61,297 nt of DNA from Bacillota bacterium (GCA_023388205.1 JAEWGS010000027.1:1-61297); one strand, 5' to 3'. Shown: positions 32,129-40,972, counted from the first letter of the stretch. A program made the numbers and translations. Notes: a model not told the origin generated them from the sequence alone.

Positions 32129-34186
32129 ATGCATACGCAAATCTTTTTGAATCTCGCCTGCGCGACCCCGCAGCTTGAACTCGGCCGCCCCCTTCAAAAT
32201 GCCGAACGCATCCTCGAACTCGTCCAATCCGCCCACGAAGCAGGGCATGAGGTCCTTTGCCTCCCTCCCTTATCTTTAAGCGGGCTCACCTTAGGTCACT
32301 ACGCCACACACAAGGAATTTCAGCAAACGCTCCGTCAAGCCTTTTGCAAACTAATCGCGCAAAGCGAAGCCTTTCCGACCGTTTTTAATGTTGGCGCCAT
32401 CTTCGACACCCCCCTTGGCCTCTTGCCCATCGAATGCCTGATTCGCGCAGGAGATGTGATTGCCTGCGTTGTCCACCCTTTACCCAAAGGCGCGCTCGCT
32501 CGTAGCCTCGCCCCTCTGTTTGCTCACGCCATGCGACAGCTAAAAAAGATTTCTTCTTTTACGCTCCGTCTCTCTGAGGCTTTTTCTCTGAACATTCTCG
32601 ATCAATCTTTTGCACCCGCAGTTGTGCCACTCTTTCACGAAAAAGATCAACACGCTTGCGATCAAGTCATTTCACTTTGCACAGGTCTCGAAGATATAAA
32701 TCAGGAAGACGGACGTGCGCCGATTGTCCTTTGCCCGCTTTTGTCTAGCGCTTGGGCCAGTGGTGGGGATGACTTCTTGACGCGCATCTCCTTGCTCAGC
32801 GAAGACCCCCTTTGCACCATCTTGCTATCGACCCCCGGTGCCTACGAATCCATGAGTGACCACTGCTTCCGTCACGAACATTTCATCGCCTCCGCCGGTG
32901 AAAGCCTGCTCGCCTACGAACACGTGCTCGGCGAAGAGATCAAGGCGCTTGATGCCATCAGCATCTGCCCTCAACTCCTTCAAGCGCGCGCCAAACAAAA
33001 TTTCCGCGATCGGGCTGAAACGTCGATCAACACCGAAACGCTCTTGCTCTGTGAGTGCGTAGCTGAGGACGAGGCGCTTGATTCACCCATTTATCTTCAT
33101 GAAAAAAGCGAACAGGCACTTTGCCCACATCCCCTTTTCCCCTGCGGTAAAGTCAACATCGGCCTTTACGCGGAATCCGTCATCGAAAATCAAATCGCGG
33201 GCATCGCGCGTCGTTTAGAGCTCACGGGGAGCGTTCCTGTGCTGGGCCTTTCTGGCGGCATGGATTCTACGGTCGCTTTGCTCGCCTGTGCCTTAGTTCA
33301 TTTGAGATTAAAGCGCCCGCTCTCAGATATCCACGCGATCACCCTGCCGGGCTTTGGTACAGGGGATCAGACCTACCAAAACGTTTACGAGCTCATGCAC
33401 GCTTTCGGCTTACCTGAACGAGAAATCTCAATTCGCGAAGCGGTGACGCAACATCTCAAAGATATCGAACAGCCCGAAGGTCTCTTTGATATCACCTATG
33501 AAAATGCCCAGGCGAGAGAACGCACCCAAATCCTCATGGACTACGCCAATCGCGTCGGCGGCCTCGTCATTGGGACGGGGGATCTCTCGGAAATTGCTCT
33601 CGGCTGGTGTACCTATAACGGGGATCACATGTCCATGCTCGGCGTGAATGGCGCCATCGCCAAGACCCTGATGCCCCACCTTTTGATGGCCTATCAGCGT
33701 CTGTTAGAAGATGAGGCGCAGGTGAATCACGTGGCCCTAAAAAAAGCCCTTCGCGGGGTTTTGGACGCACCGATTTCCCCCGAGCTTTTGCCCCGTCATG
33801 AAGACCAAAGTCAAAATCAGCAGAGCGAAAAAACACTGGGCTCTTACGCCTTACACGATTTTTTCATCGGCCTGCTGCTACAAGGTGTGATGGATGTCGA
33901 GCTCATGCAAGCTCTGGCGCATCACACTTTTACGGGAGAAAACCTCAAACGCTATATTGAAGATAACGACGAGTTGGTCATCAAAGGTTCGGGCAATTGC
34001 TTCGTCCGCCACGAAGCCACAGAAATCGACGAGACCCTCTCTCGTTTCCTCAAGCGTTTCAAGCAAAATCAATTCAAGCGCAGCTGCACCCCCGACGGCG
34101 TTGCGGCGACGGTCTACGCTTTCGCGCCGCGGACCGGGCTTCTTCTGCCTTCTGACCTCGGCGCTTTTGACAGCTGGAGCCTATAA
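32129..34186 (+). CDS. nadE: NAD+ synthase with a probably inactive glutaminase domain
   Basis: NadE makes NAD from nicotinate adenine dinucleotide. The C-terminal synthetase domain (about residues 350-640) is intact: GLSGGMDSTVALL, ITLPGFGT, RERTQILMDYANRVGGLVIGTGDLSE (two parts) and GWCTYNGDHMSM. The N-terminal nitrilase-like domain is degenerate: the catalytic Glu of the FPELxLTGY motif is Pro47 (CLPPLSLSGLT), and the PKxxLPNYxEF motif is not recognisable (VVHPLPKGALARS). The start ATG 32129 has AGGAGG five bases ahead; the open frame to 32009 is ignored. The 685 residues fit the long NadE type. It may use free ammonia (inference). Confidence 0.93.
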   Translation: MHTQIFLNLACATPQLELGRPLQNAERILELVQSAHEAGHEVLCLPPLSLSGLTLGHYATHKEFQQTLRQAFCKLIAQSEAFPTVFNVGAIFDTPLGLLPIECLIRAGDVIACVVHPLPKGALARSLAPLFAHAMRQLKKISSFTLRLSEAFSLNILDQSFAPAVVPLFHEKDQHACDQVISLCTGLEDINQEDGRAPIVLCPLLSSAWASGGDDFLTRISLLSEDPLCTILLSTPGAYESMSDHCFRHEHFIASAGESLLAYEHVLGEEIKALDAISICPQLLQARAKQNFRDRAETSINTETLLLCECVAEDEALDSPIYLHEKSEQALCPHPLFPCGKVNIGLYAESVIENQIAGIARRLELTGSVPVLGLSGGMDSTVALLACALVHLRLKRPLSDIHAITLPGFGTGDQTYQNVYELMHAFGLPEREISIREAVTQHLKDIEQPEGLFDITYENAQARERTQILMDYANRVGGLVIGTGDLSEIALGWCTYNGDHMSMLGVNGAIAKTLMPHLLMAYQRLLEDEAQVNHVALKKALRGVLDAPISPELLPRHEDQSQNQQSEKTLGSYALHDFFIGLLLQGVMDVELMQALAHHTFTGENLKRYIEDNDELVIKGSGNCFVRHEATEIDETLSRFLKRFKQNQFKRSCTPDGVAATVYAFAPRTGLLLPSDLGAFDSWSL

Positions 34187-34262
34187 AGATCCACTTATAT
34201 CACGTGGCCAAATGGCAAGGCTTTAGCCCAAGCCAACTCTAGCGATACAAAAATCATCAAAA

Positions 34263-34300
34263 GATCAAAGACCAGCCTTCTCGCTGGTCTTTGATCTTTT
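34263..34300 (+). terminator. Perfect 14-bp stem terminator after nadE
   Basis: GATCAAAGACCAGC (34263-34276) pairs perfectly with 34283-34296 across a six-base loop, followed by four T. On the opposite strand the stem is followed by TTTT as well, so it may also stop the permease operon from the other side. Confidence 0.9.
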
Positions 34301-34410
34301 CACTTAAAAATATGTCACTTCGAAATATTGGGCTCTGCGTGCCCATCCTGCCCCGCGCCGTCGCTGCTTGGGTGCCCCGTCTAAGTTCATTTACTTTTGC
34401 AAACGAAGGA

Positions 34411-35304
34411 TCACCCTTTGAGCGAGCCGATCATAACGCCTTGAACAAAGTAGCGTTGCACCATCGGGTAAATCAGCAAGACGGGAACCGAAGCGACGAC
34501 AATGACTGAATATTTGAGCAAATCTTGCATGCCCTGCTTCGCTGCCAAAGCCTCCGCAGAAGTAATCAGCGTCGGATCGATTTTATTCACGACAAGGATA
34601 TCCCTCAAAACCAATTGCAAAGGGAACAAACTGGGGTTACGAAGATAGATCAAAGCATTAAAGTAAGCGTTCCAGTGCCCGACACCGTAGTAAAGAACCA
34701 AAACCGCAATGATCGGTTTGCTTAGAGGCAATACACAAGATGTAAAGAAGTGGATCGGACTGGATCCATCAATTTCCGCCGCTTCATAGAGCTCATTGGG
34801 AATCGTGTGACTGATATAAGTTCTTGCAATCATCACGTTCCAGACCGACATCGCCGCCGGAATCAGCATCGCCCAACGGGTATTCGTCAAGCCGAGCCGA
34901 TCAACGACGATAAAAGTCGGAATCAAACCGCCACTGAAGATCATGGTGAACATCAAAATCAAAGAGACGAAGCGCCGCGCTGGAAACTGCGGACGAGAGA
35001 GCGGATAAGCACAAAGCATGGTCATCGCAATATTGATGCAGGTCCCTACGACCATGTAAAAAAACGAATTGCCAAAGCCCGTCATCAAACGATGGTAGGC
35101 GAATACGGCTTTGTAACCTTTGAGCGTAAAGCCAACCGGCCACAAAAAGACCTGTCCACGGATCACTGCCTGAGGATCACTGATCGACGCATTCAAGACA
35201 AAAACGAGCGGAAACAGCACCGCGAGGAAGAAAAGCGTCAAAAAGCCGTAGACGAAAATCATGAATGCGCGGTCGGTCCATCTTTGTTCTTTGAGTTTCA
35301 TCAT
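34411..35304 (-). CDS. Carbohydrate ABC transporter permease (LplC/MalG type)
   Basis: One of two membrane subunits of a sugar importer. The 297 residues show about six membrane helices, starting FMIFVYGFLTLFFLAVLFPL, and the cytoplasmic EAA loop ELYEAAEIDGSSPIHFF that contacts the ATPase. It ends with the family-typical QRYFVQGVMIGSLKG. It lies 10 bp after the other permease. No ATPase gene is nearby, so a shared ATPase is expected, as with other CUT1 importers of Firmicutes. Confidence 0.93.
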   Translation of the reverse strand: MMKLKEQRWTDRAFMIFVYGFLTLFFLAVLFPLVFVLNASISDPQAVIRGQVFLWPVGFTLKGYKAVFAYHRLMTGFGNSFFYMVVGTCINIAMTMLCAYPLSRPQFPARRFVSLILMFTMIFSGGLIPTFIVVDRLGLTNTRWAMLIPAAMSVWNVMIARTYISHTIPNELYEAAEIDGSSPIHFFTSCVLPLSKPIIAVLVLYYGVGHWNAYFNALIYLRNPSLFPLQLVLRDILVVNKIDPTLITSAEALAAKQGMQDLLKYSVIVVASVPVLLIYPMVQRYFVQGVMIGSLKG

Positions 35305-35314
35305 CTGGACCCCC

Positions 35315-36247
35315 TCACCAAATAGACGTCTCTGTCAGACGCTTTGAAATCATATTCGCGATCAAGAAGAGCACGAGACTCAGGACCGAGTTGAAGAGCC
35401 CTACAGCCGTCGAGAAACCGTAATTCCCGCCTTCTAAGCCAACGCGATAAACCAAAGTTGAAATAATATCTGACCACGGTTTATTCACTGGATTTTGCAT
35501 GAGATAAATTTTTTCGAATCCAATGTTCATGATTTGTCCGACATTGAAAATCAGCATCATCACGACTGTGGGCGCAATAGCCGGCAAGTCGACGTGCCAG
35601 ATCCTTTTGAGTCGAGAGGCACCATCGACGATCGCCGCTTCTTTTAACTCCTGACTCACACCAGACAAAGCCGCGATATAAATAATTGAACCGTAGCCGG
35701 CAGCTTGCCACACGCCACTCCAAACATAAAGATGATCAAAAATCGGACCCGATCCGAAAAAGTTGATCGGATTTTGCCCGAGTAACATCAAGATTCGATT
35801 GAACACACCATTTCTCAAATCTGTGAGTTGCATCAACATACCGACCATGACCACAGTCGAAATGAAGTATGGCGCATAAGTCACCATCTGAACGGTCTTC
35901 TTGTAGATCACCGAACGAACTTCATTCAAAAGCACCGCCAGCAAAATCGGAAAAGGGAAGCCGACCGCCAAAGAGTAAAGACCAATGCGCAAAGTATTCC
36001 AGATGACCCTTTGACTCGACGGTGTGCCCAAAAACTGTTCAAAGTATTTGAAGCCGACCGAGGGACTTCCAAAGATACCCGCCTTAGGACTGTAATTCTT
36101 AAAGGCAATCACGATGCCCAACATCGGCACATATGCAAAAATCAAAATATAAAGGAGTGGCAAGGCTAGAAGCAGCCAAAATTGCCAGGTGTTTCGCCTC
36201 AGCGAGCGGTTTCGCTTGGAGAGCAAGAGCGCGCTTGAACGCTGCAT
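35315..36247 (-). CDS. Carbohydrate ABC transporter permease (LplB type)
   Basis: Partner permease. The 310 residues show NTWQFWLLLALPLLYILIF as the first membrane helix, YVPMLGIVIAFKNYSPKAG, and the EAA loop ELKEAAIVDGASRLKRIW. The features match the LplB group that handles complex oligosaccharides. The gene lies between the binding protein (with a terminator between) and the second permease. The N-terminus is basic, as expected for a cytoplasmic end. Confidence 0.93.
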   Translation of the reverse strand: MQRSSALLLSKRNRSLRRNTWQFWLLLALPLLYILIFAYVPMLGIVIAFKNYSPKAGIFGSPSVGFKYFEQFLGTPSSQRVIWNTLRIGLYSLAVGFPFPILLAVLLNEVRSVIYKKTVQMVTYAPYFISTVVMVGMLMQLTDLRNGVFNRILMLLGQNPINFFGSGPIFDHLYVWSGVWQAAGYGSIIYIAALSGVSQELKEAAIVDGASRLKRIWHVDLPAIAPTVVMMLIFNVGQIMNIGFEKIYLMQNPVNKPWSDIISTLVYRVGLEGGNYGFSTAVGLFNSVLSLVLFLIANMISKRLTETSIW

Positions 36248-36319
36248 AGAGACCTTCTTTCTTTATGGCAAGTTCGCCTCTACCTCATGGCAAATGAAGA
36301 AGCGAGAGTCTAAACATTG

Positions 36320-36351
36320 AAAAAGGAGCGCCCCCTGCTGGCAGCGCTCCT
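36320..36351 (-). terminator. Terminator/attenuator between binding protein and permeases
   Basis: On the minus strand stem AGGAGCGC/GCGCTCCT (36344-36351 with 36324-36331) is followed by five U. It probably limits read-through so that the binding protein is made in excess over the permeases. Confidence 0.8.
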
Positions 36352-36383
36352 AGTTTTCACTGCCGGTTTACATCAAAACTGAT

Positions 36384-38054
36384 TTATTTCGCACCCATCT
36401 GGCGTTCATAAGCCGTCTGCATGATCTGAATCAACTGATCCATGCCAACGCCCGCGAAGCCATCCAAGTAGGCCTGCCAGGCGGCATCATCTTCGATATC
36501 CGCCACGCCCGTGATGAATTCCGTGCGCTTGCTTTCAATGTAGTTGTTGACTTCTTCCACGATCAGCTTCAATTCATCAGATTCATCTGCCGTCACGTGC
36601 AAGGCGGGCAAAAGATCCGGACCTTCTTCTGGCTGAGCATAAGGTTCACACTTTTCGCGCGTTTCGGTCGCCAGCAAGGATTCGAGGGCTTCGGGTTTGC
36701 TGAAGTCAACTTCACCTTCAACCGCCTGTCCCATACGCGTCGCAGCTGTCGCGAAGTTCAAACCGACATCTTGCCAGTCGTGATTTTGAGGATCAGAACT
36801 ATAGGGATTCAAAATTTTATAGAGTGCTTTGCCACCGTCTAAGCCCTTCGCATCACCGACATCAAGGGTCCAGTCCTTACCTTCATCCGGACCAAATTGC
36901 ATGCTTAGATATCCCTTTAACGTGTAAAAATAATCGGCGAAACGCAAAGCCACTTCCGGGTAGGGGCAATTTTCAGAGAGCACAAAGGCCGCTTCTTGTA
37001 CGCCGTCATGCTTATAGTGCGTCGCAATTTGCTGACCCTTCGGTCCTTTGAGCGGCAAAGTCACACGGTAGGCGGCATAAGCTTCTGGACTGCTCGTCGC
37101 ATCGTAGGCATCCGAAATCGTCCCATAAGGGGCAAAAAGGACCGGCTCACCGGGTTCATTCATCATCGTGCGGTAAGCTTCGTGATTTTGCGTCAAAGCA
37201 CCTTCGTAAAGATACCCTTCCACATAAAGTTTACGCATCAAACGCAAAGCGTCACGATAGGCCTCTTGCTGGGCAATGCTGAAGATCTTATGATCGTCGC
37301 CGACCACCAGCTTGCCGTTGTAAGAACCCGGATCCAAGATGAAAGGATTCGTCAGCCAATTGGTAAACTGCTGTCCCCAGCCATCGATCGAGCCTGCAAT
37401 CCCCACGCCTTCAGGATGCTTTTCTTTATACGCTTTGAGCACGTCAAAGAGTTCATCAATTGTCTGAGGCATCTCTTTGCCCAACTCTTCCAAGTGCTTC
37501 GTATTGACCCACATTTTGTCGCGGAAAGAACAGTGATAGCACTGGTTGATCGCCGGCAAAGCGTAGATATGCCCATCCGTCTGAGTGATTCTTTCTTTCA
37601 GGCTTGGATTCTCCTTGAGATAGGCCATGAAATTCGGCATATTCGGTTCAATCAAATCGTCCAGTTGCATCAGCTGCTGCTCTTTGACGCCATAACGAGA
37701 GACGCTCGGCGTGGAGAACAAAAACACGTTCGGCAGCTCGCCTGAACTCATCGCCAAATTGACTTGCGTGTCGGCATTGTCCATGCTCACCGTTTGAATC
37801 TTCCAATGCACACCCGTCAGTTCCTCGATGAATTTCGAGAAATCGTTGGTCTCGTAGTCCACCACGTTCGGCATCGCCAAGCGCATCATAGTCATCTCGA
37901 CCTTTTCTTTGGCGATGGGGTAAGTGCCCGGCTCGTTGAGCTCAATTGCAGGCTGATCTTCCGCTCGGACTTCTGTCCCTCGCTGCGGCGTCAGTCCCGC
38001 AGAAAAAAGCAAAGCCGTCGCTAACGTCAATGCCCATACAGCTTTTCTCTTCAT
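36384..38054 (-). CDS. Extracellular sugar-binding protein of an ABC importer
   Basis: The 556 residues resemble LplA-type solute-binding proteins: ELTGVHWKIQTVS, LMQLDDLIEPNMPNF, GHIYALPAINQCYHCSF, KEMPQTIDELFDVLKAYK and late ADYFYTLKGYLS. The signal peptide is MKRKAVWALTLATALLFSAG, with likely signal peptidase I cleavage after VRA near residue 31. No lipobox Cys is present, so it is not an ordinary lipoprotein; how it stays at the cell surface is unclear. ATG 38054 has GGAGG six bases ahead; the open frame to 38108 is ignored. The ligand is unknown; the neighbouring fucosidase suggests a fucosylated glycan. Confidence 0.88.
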   Translation of the reverse strand: MKRKAVWALTLATALLFSAGLTPQRGTEVRAEDQPAIELNEPGTYPIAKEKVEMTMMRLAMPNVVDYETNDFSKFIEELTGVHWKIQTVSMDNADTQVNLAMSSGELPNVFLFSTPSVSRYGVKEQQLMQLDDLIEPNMPNFMAYLKENPSLKERITQTDGHIYALPAINQCYHCSFRDKMWVNTKHLEELGKEMPQTIDELFDVLKAYKEKHPEGVGIAGSIDGWGQQFTNWLTNPFILDPGSYNGKLVVGDDHKIFSIAQQEAYRDALRLMRKLYVEGYLYEGALTQNHEAYRTMMNEPGEPVLFAPYGTISDAYDATSSPEAYAAYRVTLPLKGPKGQQIATHYKHDGVQEAAFVLSENCPYPEVALRFADYFYTLKGYLSMQFGPDEGKDWTLDVGDAKGLDGGKALYKILNPYSSDPQNHDWQDVGLNFATAATRMGQAVEGEVDFSKPEALESLLATETREKCEPYAQPEEGPDLLPALHVTADESDELKLIVEEVNNYIESKRTEFITGVADIEDDAAWQAYLDGFAGVGMDQLIQIMQTAYERQMGAK

Positions 38055-38172
38055 CTGTTCCTCCATTCTCCGCCATTTGCGGCCCTTTCGGGTGGTCCCG
38101 GTTTGCACCGTTCACTGTTCTGCCGTTTTTATTAAGCCATGTATCAAAGAAGTCTCCTAGGCTTCCTCACGG

Positions 38173-38201
38173 CTGCGCCTGTCTCACAATCAGACGCGCA
38201 G
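38173..38201. promoter_or_regulatory. Imperfect inverted repeat upstream of the sugar-binding protein
   Basis: CTGCGC and GTCT on the left pair with AGAC and GCGCAG on the right around a seven-base loop, with a two-base bulge. It could be a regulator site or a structured leader; the position, about 120 bp ahead of the start, fits either. Confidence 0.35.
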
Positions 38202-38423
38202 TTTGGCGTTTTAGGAACTTAGTTTTTTTAGCTTAACAGTTGCGTCATGCGCTGACTGCGAGCTTCTTGCTGGTGAAGGTCATCCGCTGGCTGCGGCTTC
38301 TGGTTGACTGACCCTCTTATGTGCGAAAATTCCCGAAAACTTCGCCTTCTTCGCCTTTTTTCACAAGCGCGATCGACTGATCTCATCTTCGCCTGCGTCT
38401 TCGGTCTTGTCTTCGTCTTTGTC

Positions 38424-38465
38424 CTTGTCTTGCTTCGGTCTTATCTTGTCTTGCTTCGGTCTTAG
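38424..38465. repeat. 21-bp tandem repeat downstream of the fucosidase
   Basis: Two near-identical units, CTTGTCTTGCTTCGGTCTTA plus T or G (38424-38444 and 38445-38465), with more degraded CTTCGGTCTTGT-like copies before them. It begins about 40 bp past the fucosidase stop on the minus strand. Confidence 0.85.
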
Positions 38466-38506
38466 AAGCTTGCCGGCACAAGACGCCCCCGATTCAGTCA
38501 AATCGG

Positions 38507-39826
38507 TCAAAAAGCTTCTATTTTGAGTTCGTCACCTTCAATATCAACCGCAATAATCGGTAAAATCTCCTGATCTAGATCCGCTCCAACATCCGTCCCC
38601 GCCTTCACTTGATCGCGCTCATCTTGACCCGAGCGCCCGCTGCGATCAATACAAGACTCAGGAAGCTTAATTCGCCAATAGCTGTGCCCTTCTAAATCTT
38701 CCCCGTCAATGAGCTCAAGTGGCTCACCCGTCGCCAAAAGTCTCGCTGCCAGCGGTTTATTTTCCAAATTGAACAAAGCGAGTTGCTCAGATTTTTGTCG
38801 CCGTCTCAAGTAAATATAAATACGCCCTGGTCGCTGCGTCATATAAAAGTCGTCTTGCACATAAGGGTACACAGGCGTCGCCTCGCAACCATAAATCGCT
38901 TCACCATGCTTCTTAAGGTACTGTCCAACATTTTCCAAAATTTTCAAAGAAGCCTCTGGCACCTCGCCCGTCCCCATCGGACCGACGTTCAGCAAGTAAT
39001 TACCGCCACGCGACAAGACCGCAAAGAGCTCATCGAGCACAGATTTCTCAGATCGATACGCTTGATCTGAAATTTTATAACCCCAAGATTCATTCAACGT
39101 TGCTGGCAGCTCAAAAACCTGCGTCTGTGGCAAGGCCGGCAGCATATTGTCCCCAGTTTCTCTAAAGTCTCCGAGTCCATGCCCGATGCGTCCAGAAATC
39201 AGACACTCCGGCTGAAGCTCTTTGACTAAATTTTTTAGACGAAGGCATTGTTCAAAAGACATACCCATCGGCGTGTCAAACCAAATCATTCCGATACGGC
39301 CGTACTGTGTCAAAAGTTCTTTCACTTGAGGTAAACACTTCGTCTCAAAGTAGCGCTCAAAATTTTGCGGACTCGTATTGCGATAAGCCTCATACGCATT
39401 GGGATCGGACCAATCTTGGGCTTGAGAATAATAGACACAAAACACGAGGCCAAACTCTGCACAGGCAGAAGAGAGCTCACGGACCAAATCGCGCTTCGCT
39501 TTTGCGTGCATACTGGTGTAAGTCGACACTTGCGAATCAAAAAGTGCGAAACCCTCATGGTGCTTCGTCGTCAAACAGAGGTAACGAAAACCCGCCTGCT
39601 TAGCGAAGCGACAAAGCGCCCTCGCGTCAAAAGCCTGCGGGTCAAAATCATCCATTAATTTCTGATAGCGTTCAAAGGGAATGGCCTTCGTATGCATGAT
39701 CCATTCTGAAAGCCAAGGAGCATCTTCACCTTGCCATCGTCCGCCAAGCAAGGAATACAAACCAAAGTGAACAAAAAGTCCATACTTCGCTTGACTAAAC
39801 CAATCCATGTGCTGCGCTCTTCTCAT
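38507..39826 (-). CDS. Alpha-L-fucosidase, glycoside hydrolase family 29
   Basis: A retaining fucosidase. The 439 residues show WFSQAKYGLFVHFGLYS, AKQAGFRYLCLTTKHHEGFALFDS (two motifs, about residues 75-100), FGLVFCVYYS, the nucleophile Asp in RIGMIWFDTPMG and GNYLLNVGPMGTGEVP. No signal peptide is present, so it is probably cytoplasmic and acts on imported oligosaccharides. The C-terminal 90 residues form a beta-sandwich-like part and a variable acidic end. The start is uncertain: ATG 39826, TTG 39838 or ATG six codons later. It lies upstream of the sugar importer on the same strand, supporting a joint role. Confidence 0.93.
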   Translation of the reverse strand: MRRAQHMDWFSQAKYGLFVHFGLYSLLGGRWQGEDAPWLSEWIMHTKAIPFERYQKLMDDFDPQAFDARALCRFAKQAGFRYLCLTTKHHEGFALFDSQVSTYTSMHAKAKRDLVRELSSACAEFGLVFCVYYSQAQDWSDPNAYEAYRNTSPQNFERYFETKCLPQVKELLTQYGRIGMIWFDTPMGMSFEQCLRLKNLVKELQPECLISGRIGHGLGDFRETGDNMLPALPQTQVFELPATLNESWGYKISDQAYRSEKSVLDELFAVLSRGGNYLLNVGPMGTGEVPEASLKILENVGQYLKKHGEAIYGCEATPVYPYVQDDFYMTQRPGRIYIYLRRRQKSEQLALFNLENKPLAARLLATGEPLELIDGEDLEGHSYWRIKLPESCIDRSGRSGQDERDQVKAGTDVGADLDQEILPIIAVDIEGDELKIEAF

Positions 39827-40139
39827 GGTCACACCCAACCGTTTTTCTATTCATAAAAGGCCGACTGAGATCTCATCCTGATTGAAAACGACAATTCAAT
39901 CTCTGAGAACTTCGAATGAATTTGTGCAAACCTTATCAAAAGCCTCTCTAAACTGCAAGCTTATTTTGCCCCTTCATTCGCCTATTTTCTCCATTTTGCC
40001 CCCAATTCTCTAGTTTTTTGTCACATTTAACATGAATTGCCTAAGGCGACATGGCCGCCGCGCCGCGACACGGCGCGCAAAAAAAAGAGGCGTCCCTTTG
40101 AACTATGAACTGCCTCCCATGACTGTGTTTTAAAAATTG
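39827..40139. other. Intergenic DNA at the edge of a foreign island
   Basis: No gene was found. The region is AT-rich, with a CAAAAT repeat (GGGGGCAAAATGG and GGGGCAAAATAAG on the minus strand). Between about 40049 and 40087 there is an abrupt GC-rich palindromic patch (GCGCCG-CGACA-CGGCGC) followed by eight A. The change in composition suggests a junction between native and acquired DNA. Confidence 0.5.
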
Positions 40140-40199
40140 TTGATATTGGAACGATTCTATGTCGTAATATTTTTCGAACACAATCTTGAAAAGTTGTGT
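40140..40199 (+). promoter_or_regulatory. Candidate abiE promoter and operator
   Basis: TTGATA (40140-40145) and TAATAT (40165-40170) with a long 19-bp spacer, then an inverted repeat ACACAA/TTGTGT (40178-40183 and 40194-40199). A direct repeat TCTTGAAAAGTTG/TCTTGAAAGTTGG overlaps it. AbiEi antitoxins are known to bind inverted repeats in their own promoters, so this is a reasonable operator candidate. Confidence 0.45.
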
Positions 40200-40218
40200 C
40201 TTGAAAGTTGGTGAATGA

Positions 40219-40824
40219 ATGGACAGAATGAAAACCGTAAAAAACATTATAAAAAATAACAATGGTATTGCAAAAACCGCTGATTTTGTCACCAAGGGGC
40301 TTTCCAACTATGAGGTAGCCAATCTATGCAAAGAGGGCTATCTTGAACGCGTCAGACATGGCTATTACCAACTCGCCGAGCAGGAAGATATAAAGGAAGA
40401 ACAGGTGCTTGCCACGCTCCTTCCCGAAAGCATCGTTTGCGTTGAATCGGCGCTGTTCTATTACGGTTACAACGACTTTGCGCCCAGGCAATGGTCGATC
40501 GCTGTTCCCCGTACTTTTTCACGGACAAAACTGAACATCGACTCTCTTGCGACAAAAGCATATTTTATACAGCCTGCTTTGTTTGAAATTGGAAGAACAA
40601 GCGGGGATTTCAATGGTGTACAGCTTGCTGTTTATGATCGGGAACGCACCATTTGCGACTGTTTCAAATACCGCACAAAGCTGGACAACGAAATGTTTAA
40701 TAAGGCGCTCAATGCCTATGCTGCCGATCAAAAAAAGAATCTGAGTAATCTTTCAAGTTACGCAAAGAAAATGCGAGTTTATAAAAAATTGATGGCTGTG
40801 ATGGAGGTGCTGCTTAATGGCTGA
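40219..40824 (+). CDS. AbiEi-family antitoxin (type IV toxin-antitoxin)
   Basis: AbiEi is the antitoxin and autorepressor of the AbiE system, which can block phage growth. The 201 residues show an N-terminal winged helix (IKNNNGIAKTADFVTKGLSN, then LCKEGYLERVRHGYYQL) and the C-terminal domain with ESIVCVESALFYYGY, WSIAVPRTFSR and VYDRERTICDCF. Codon use is AT-richer (AAA, AAT, ATA) than its neighbours, indicating transfer. The end overlaps the start of the next frame by 8 bp, as in intact abiEi-abiEii pairs, but the toxin is truncated here. An ATG four codons in is an alternative start. Confidence 0.88.
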   Translation: MDRMKTVKNIIKNNNGIAKTADFVTKGLSNYEVANLCKEGYLERVRHGYYQLAEQEDIKEEQVLATLLPESIVCVESALFYYGYNDFAPRQWSIAVPRTFSRTKLNIDSLATKAYFIQPALFEIGRTSGDFNGVQLAVYDRERTICDCFKYRTKLDNEMFNKALNAYAADQKKNLSNLSSYAKKMRVYKKLMAVMEVLLNG

Positions 40825-40972
40825 TGTTGCTGCTTCCGTGCTTGCACGGCTGAAAAACAAGGCTGATCTGAAAGCCACCATCCACCACTGGAACCACGTA
40901 AGACGCCAGGTAAAACTGAAGGGCCTGGCCCCGGTCGAGTACCGAGACCAGGCCCTCCATAGGGCTGGCTAG
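40817..40972 (+). pseudogene. AbiEii toxin start fused to the end of an IS3-family transposase
   Basis: A 51-codon frame starting inside the abiEi stop. The first 16 or so residues (MADVAASVLARLKNKA) match the N-terminus of AbiEii nucleotidyltransferase toxins, which are normally about 300 aa. The following part (IHHWNHVRRQVKLKGLAPVE, then YRDQAL) is the C-terminus of IS3-group OrfB transposases (consensus KLKGxSPVEYR). The catalytic domains of both parents are missing. The toxin is therefore destroyed, and the antitoxin is left alone. Confidence 0.8.

Larger units (their letters stand above)
38055..38506. other. Intergenic region between binding protein and fucosidase
   Basis: About 450 bp with no supported gene. 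It contains an imperfect inverted repeat (38173-38201), T-rich stretches, and a CTTGTCTTCG-type repeat field at about 38380-38465. The promoter of the binding protein should lie here, but no clear -35/-10 pair was found (weak TAATAA near 38130). Confidence 0.6.

Noticed and set aside
40049..40087. GC-rich palindrome followed by A8 as a terminator
   Set aside because: The A run follows the stem on the plus strand and the T run precedes it on the minus strand, so neither orientation gives a stem followed by U.
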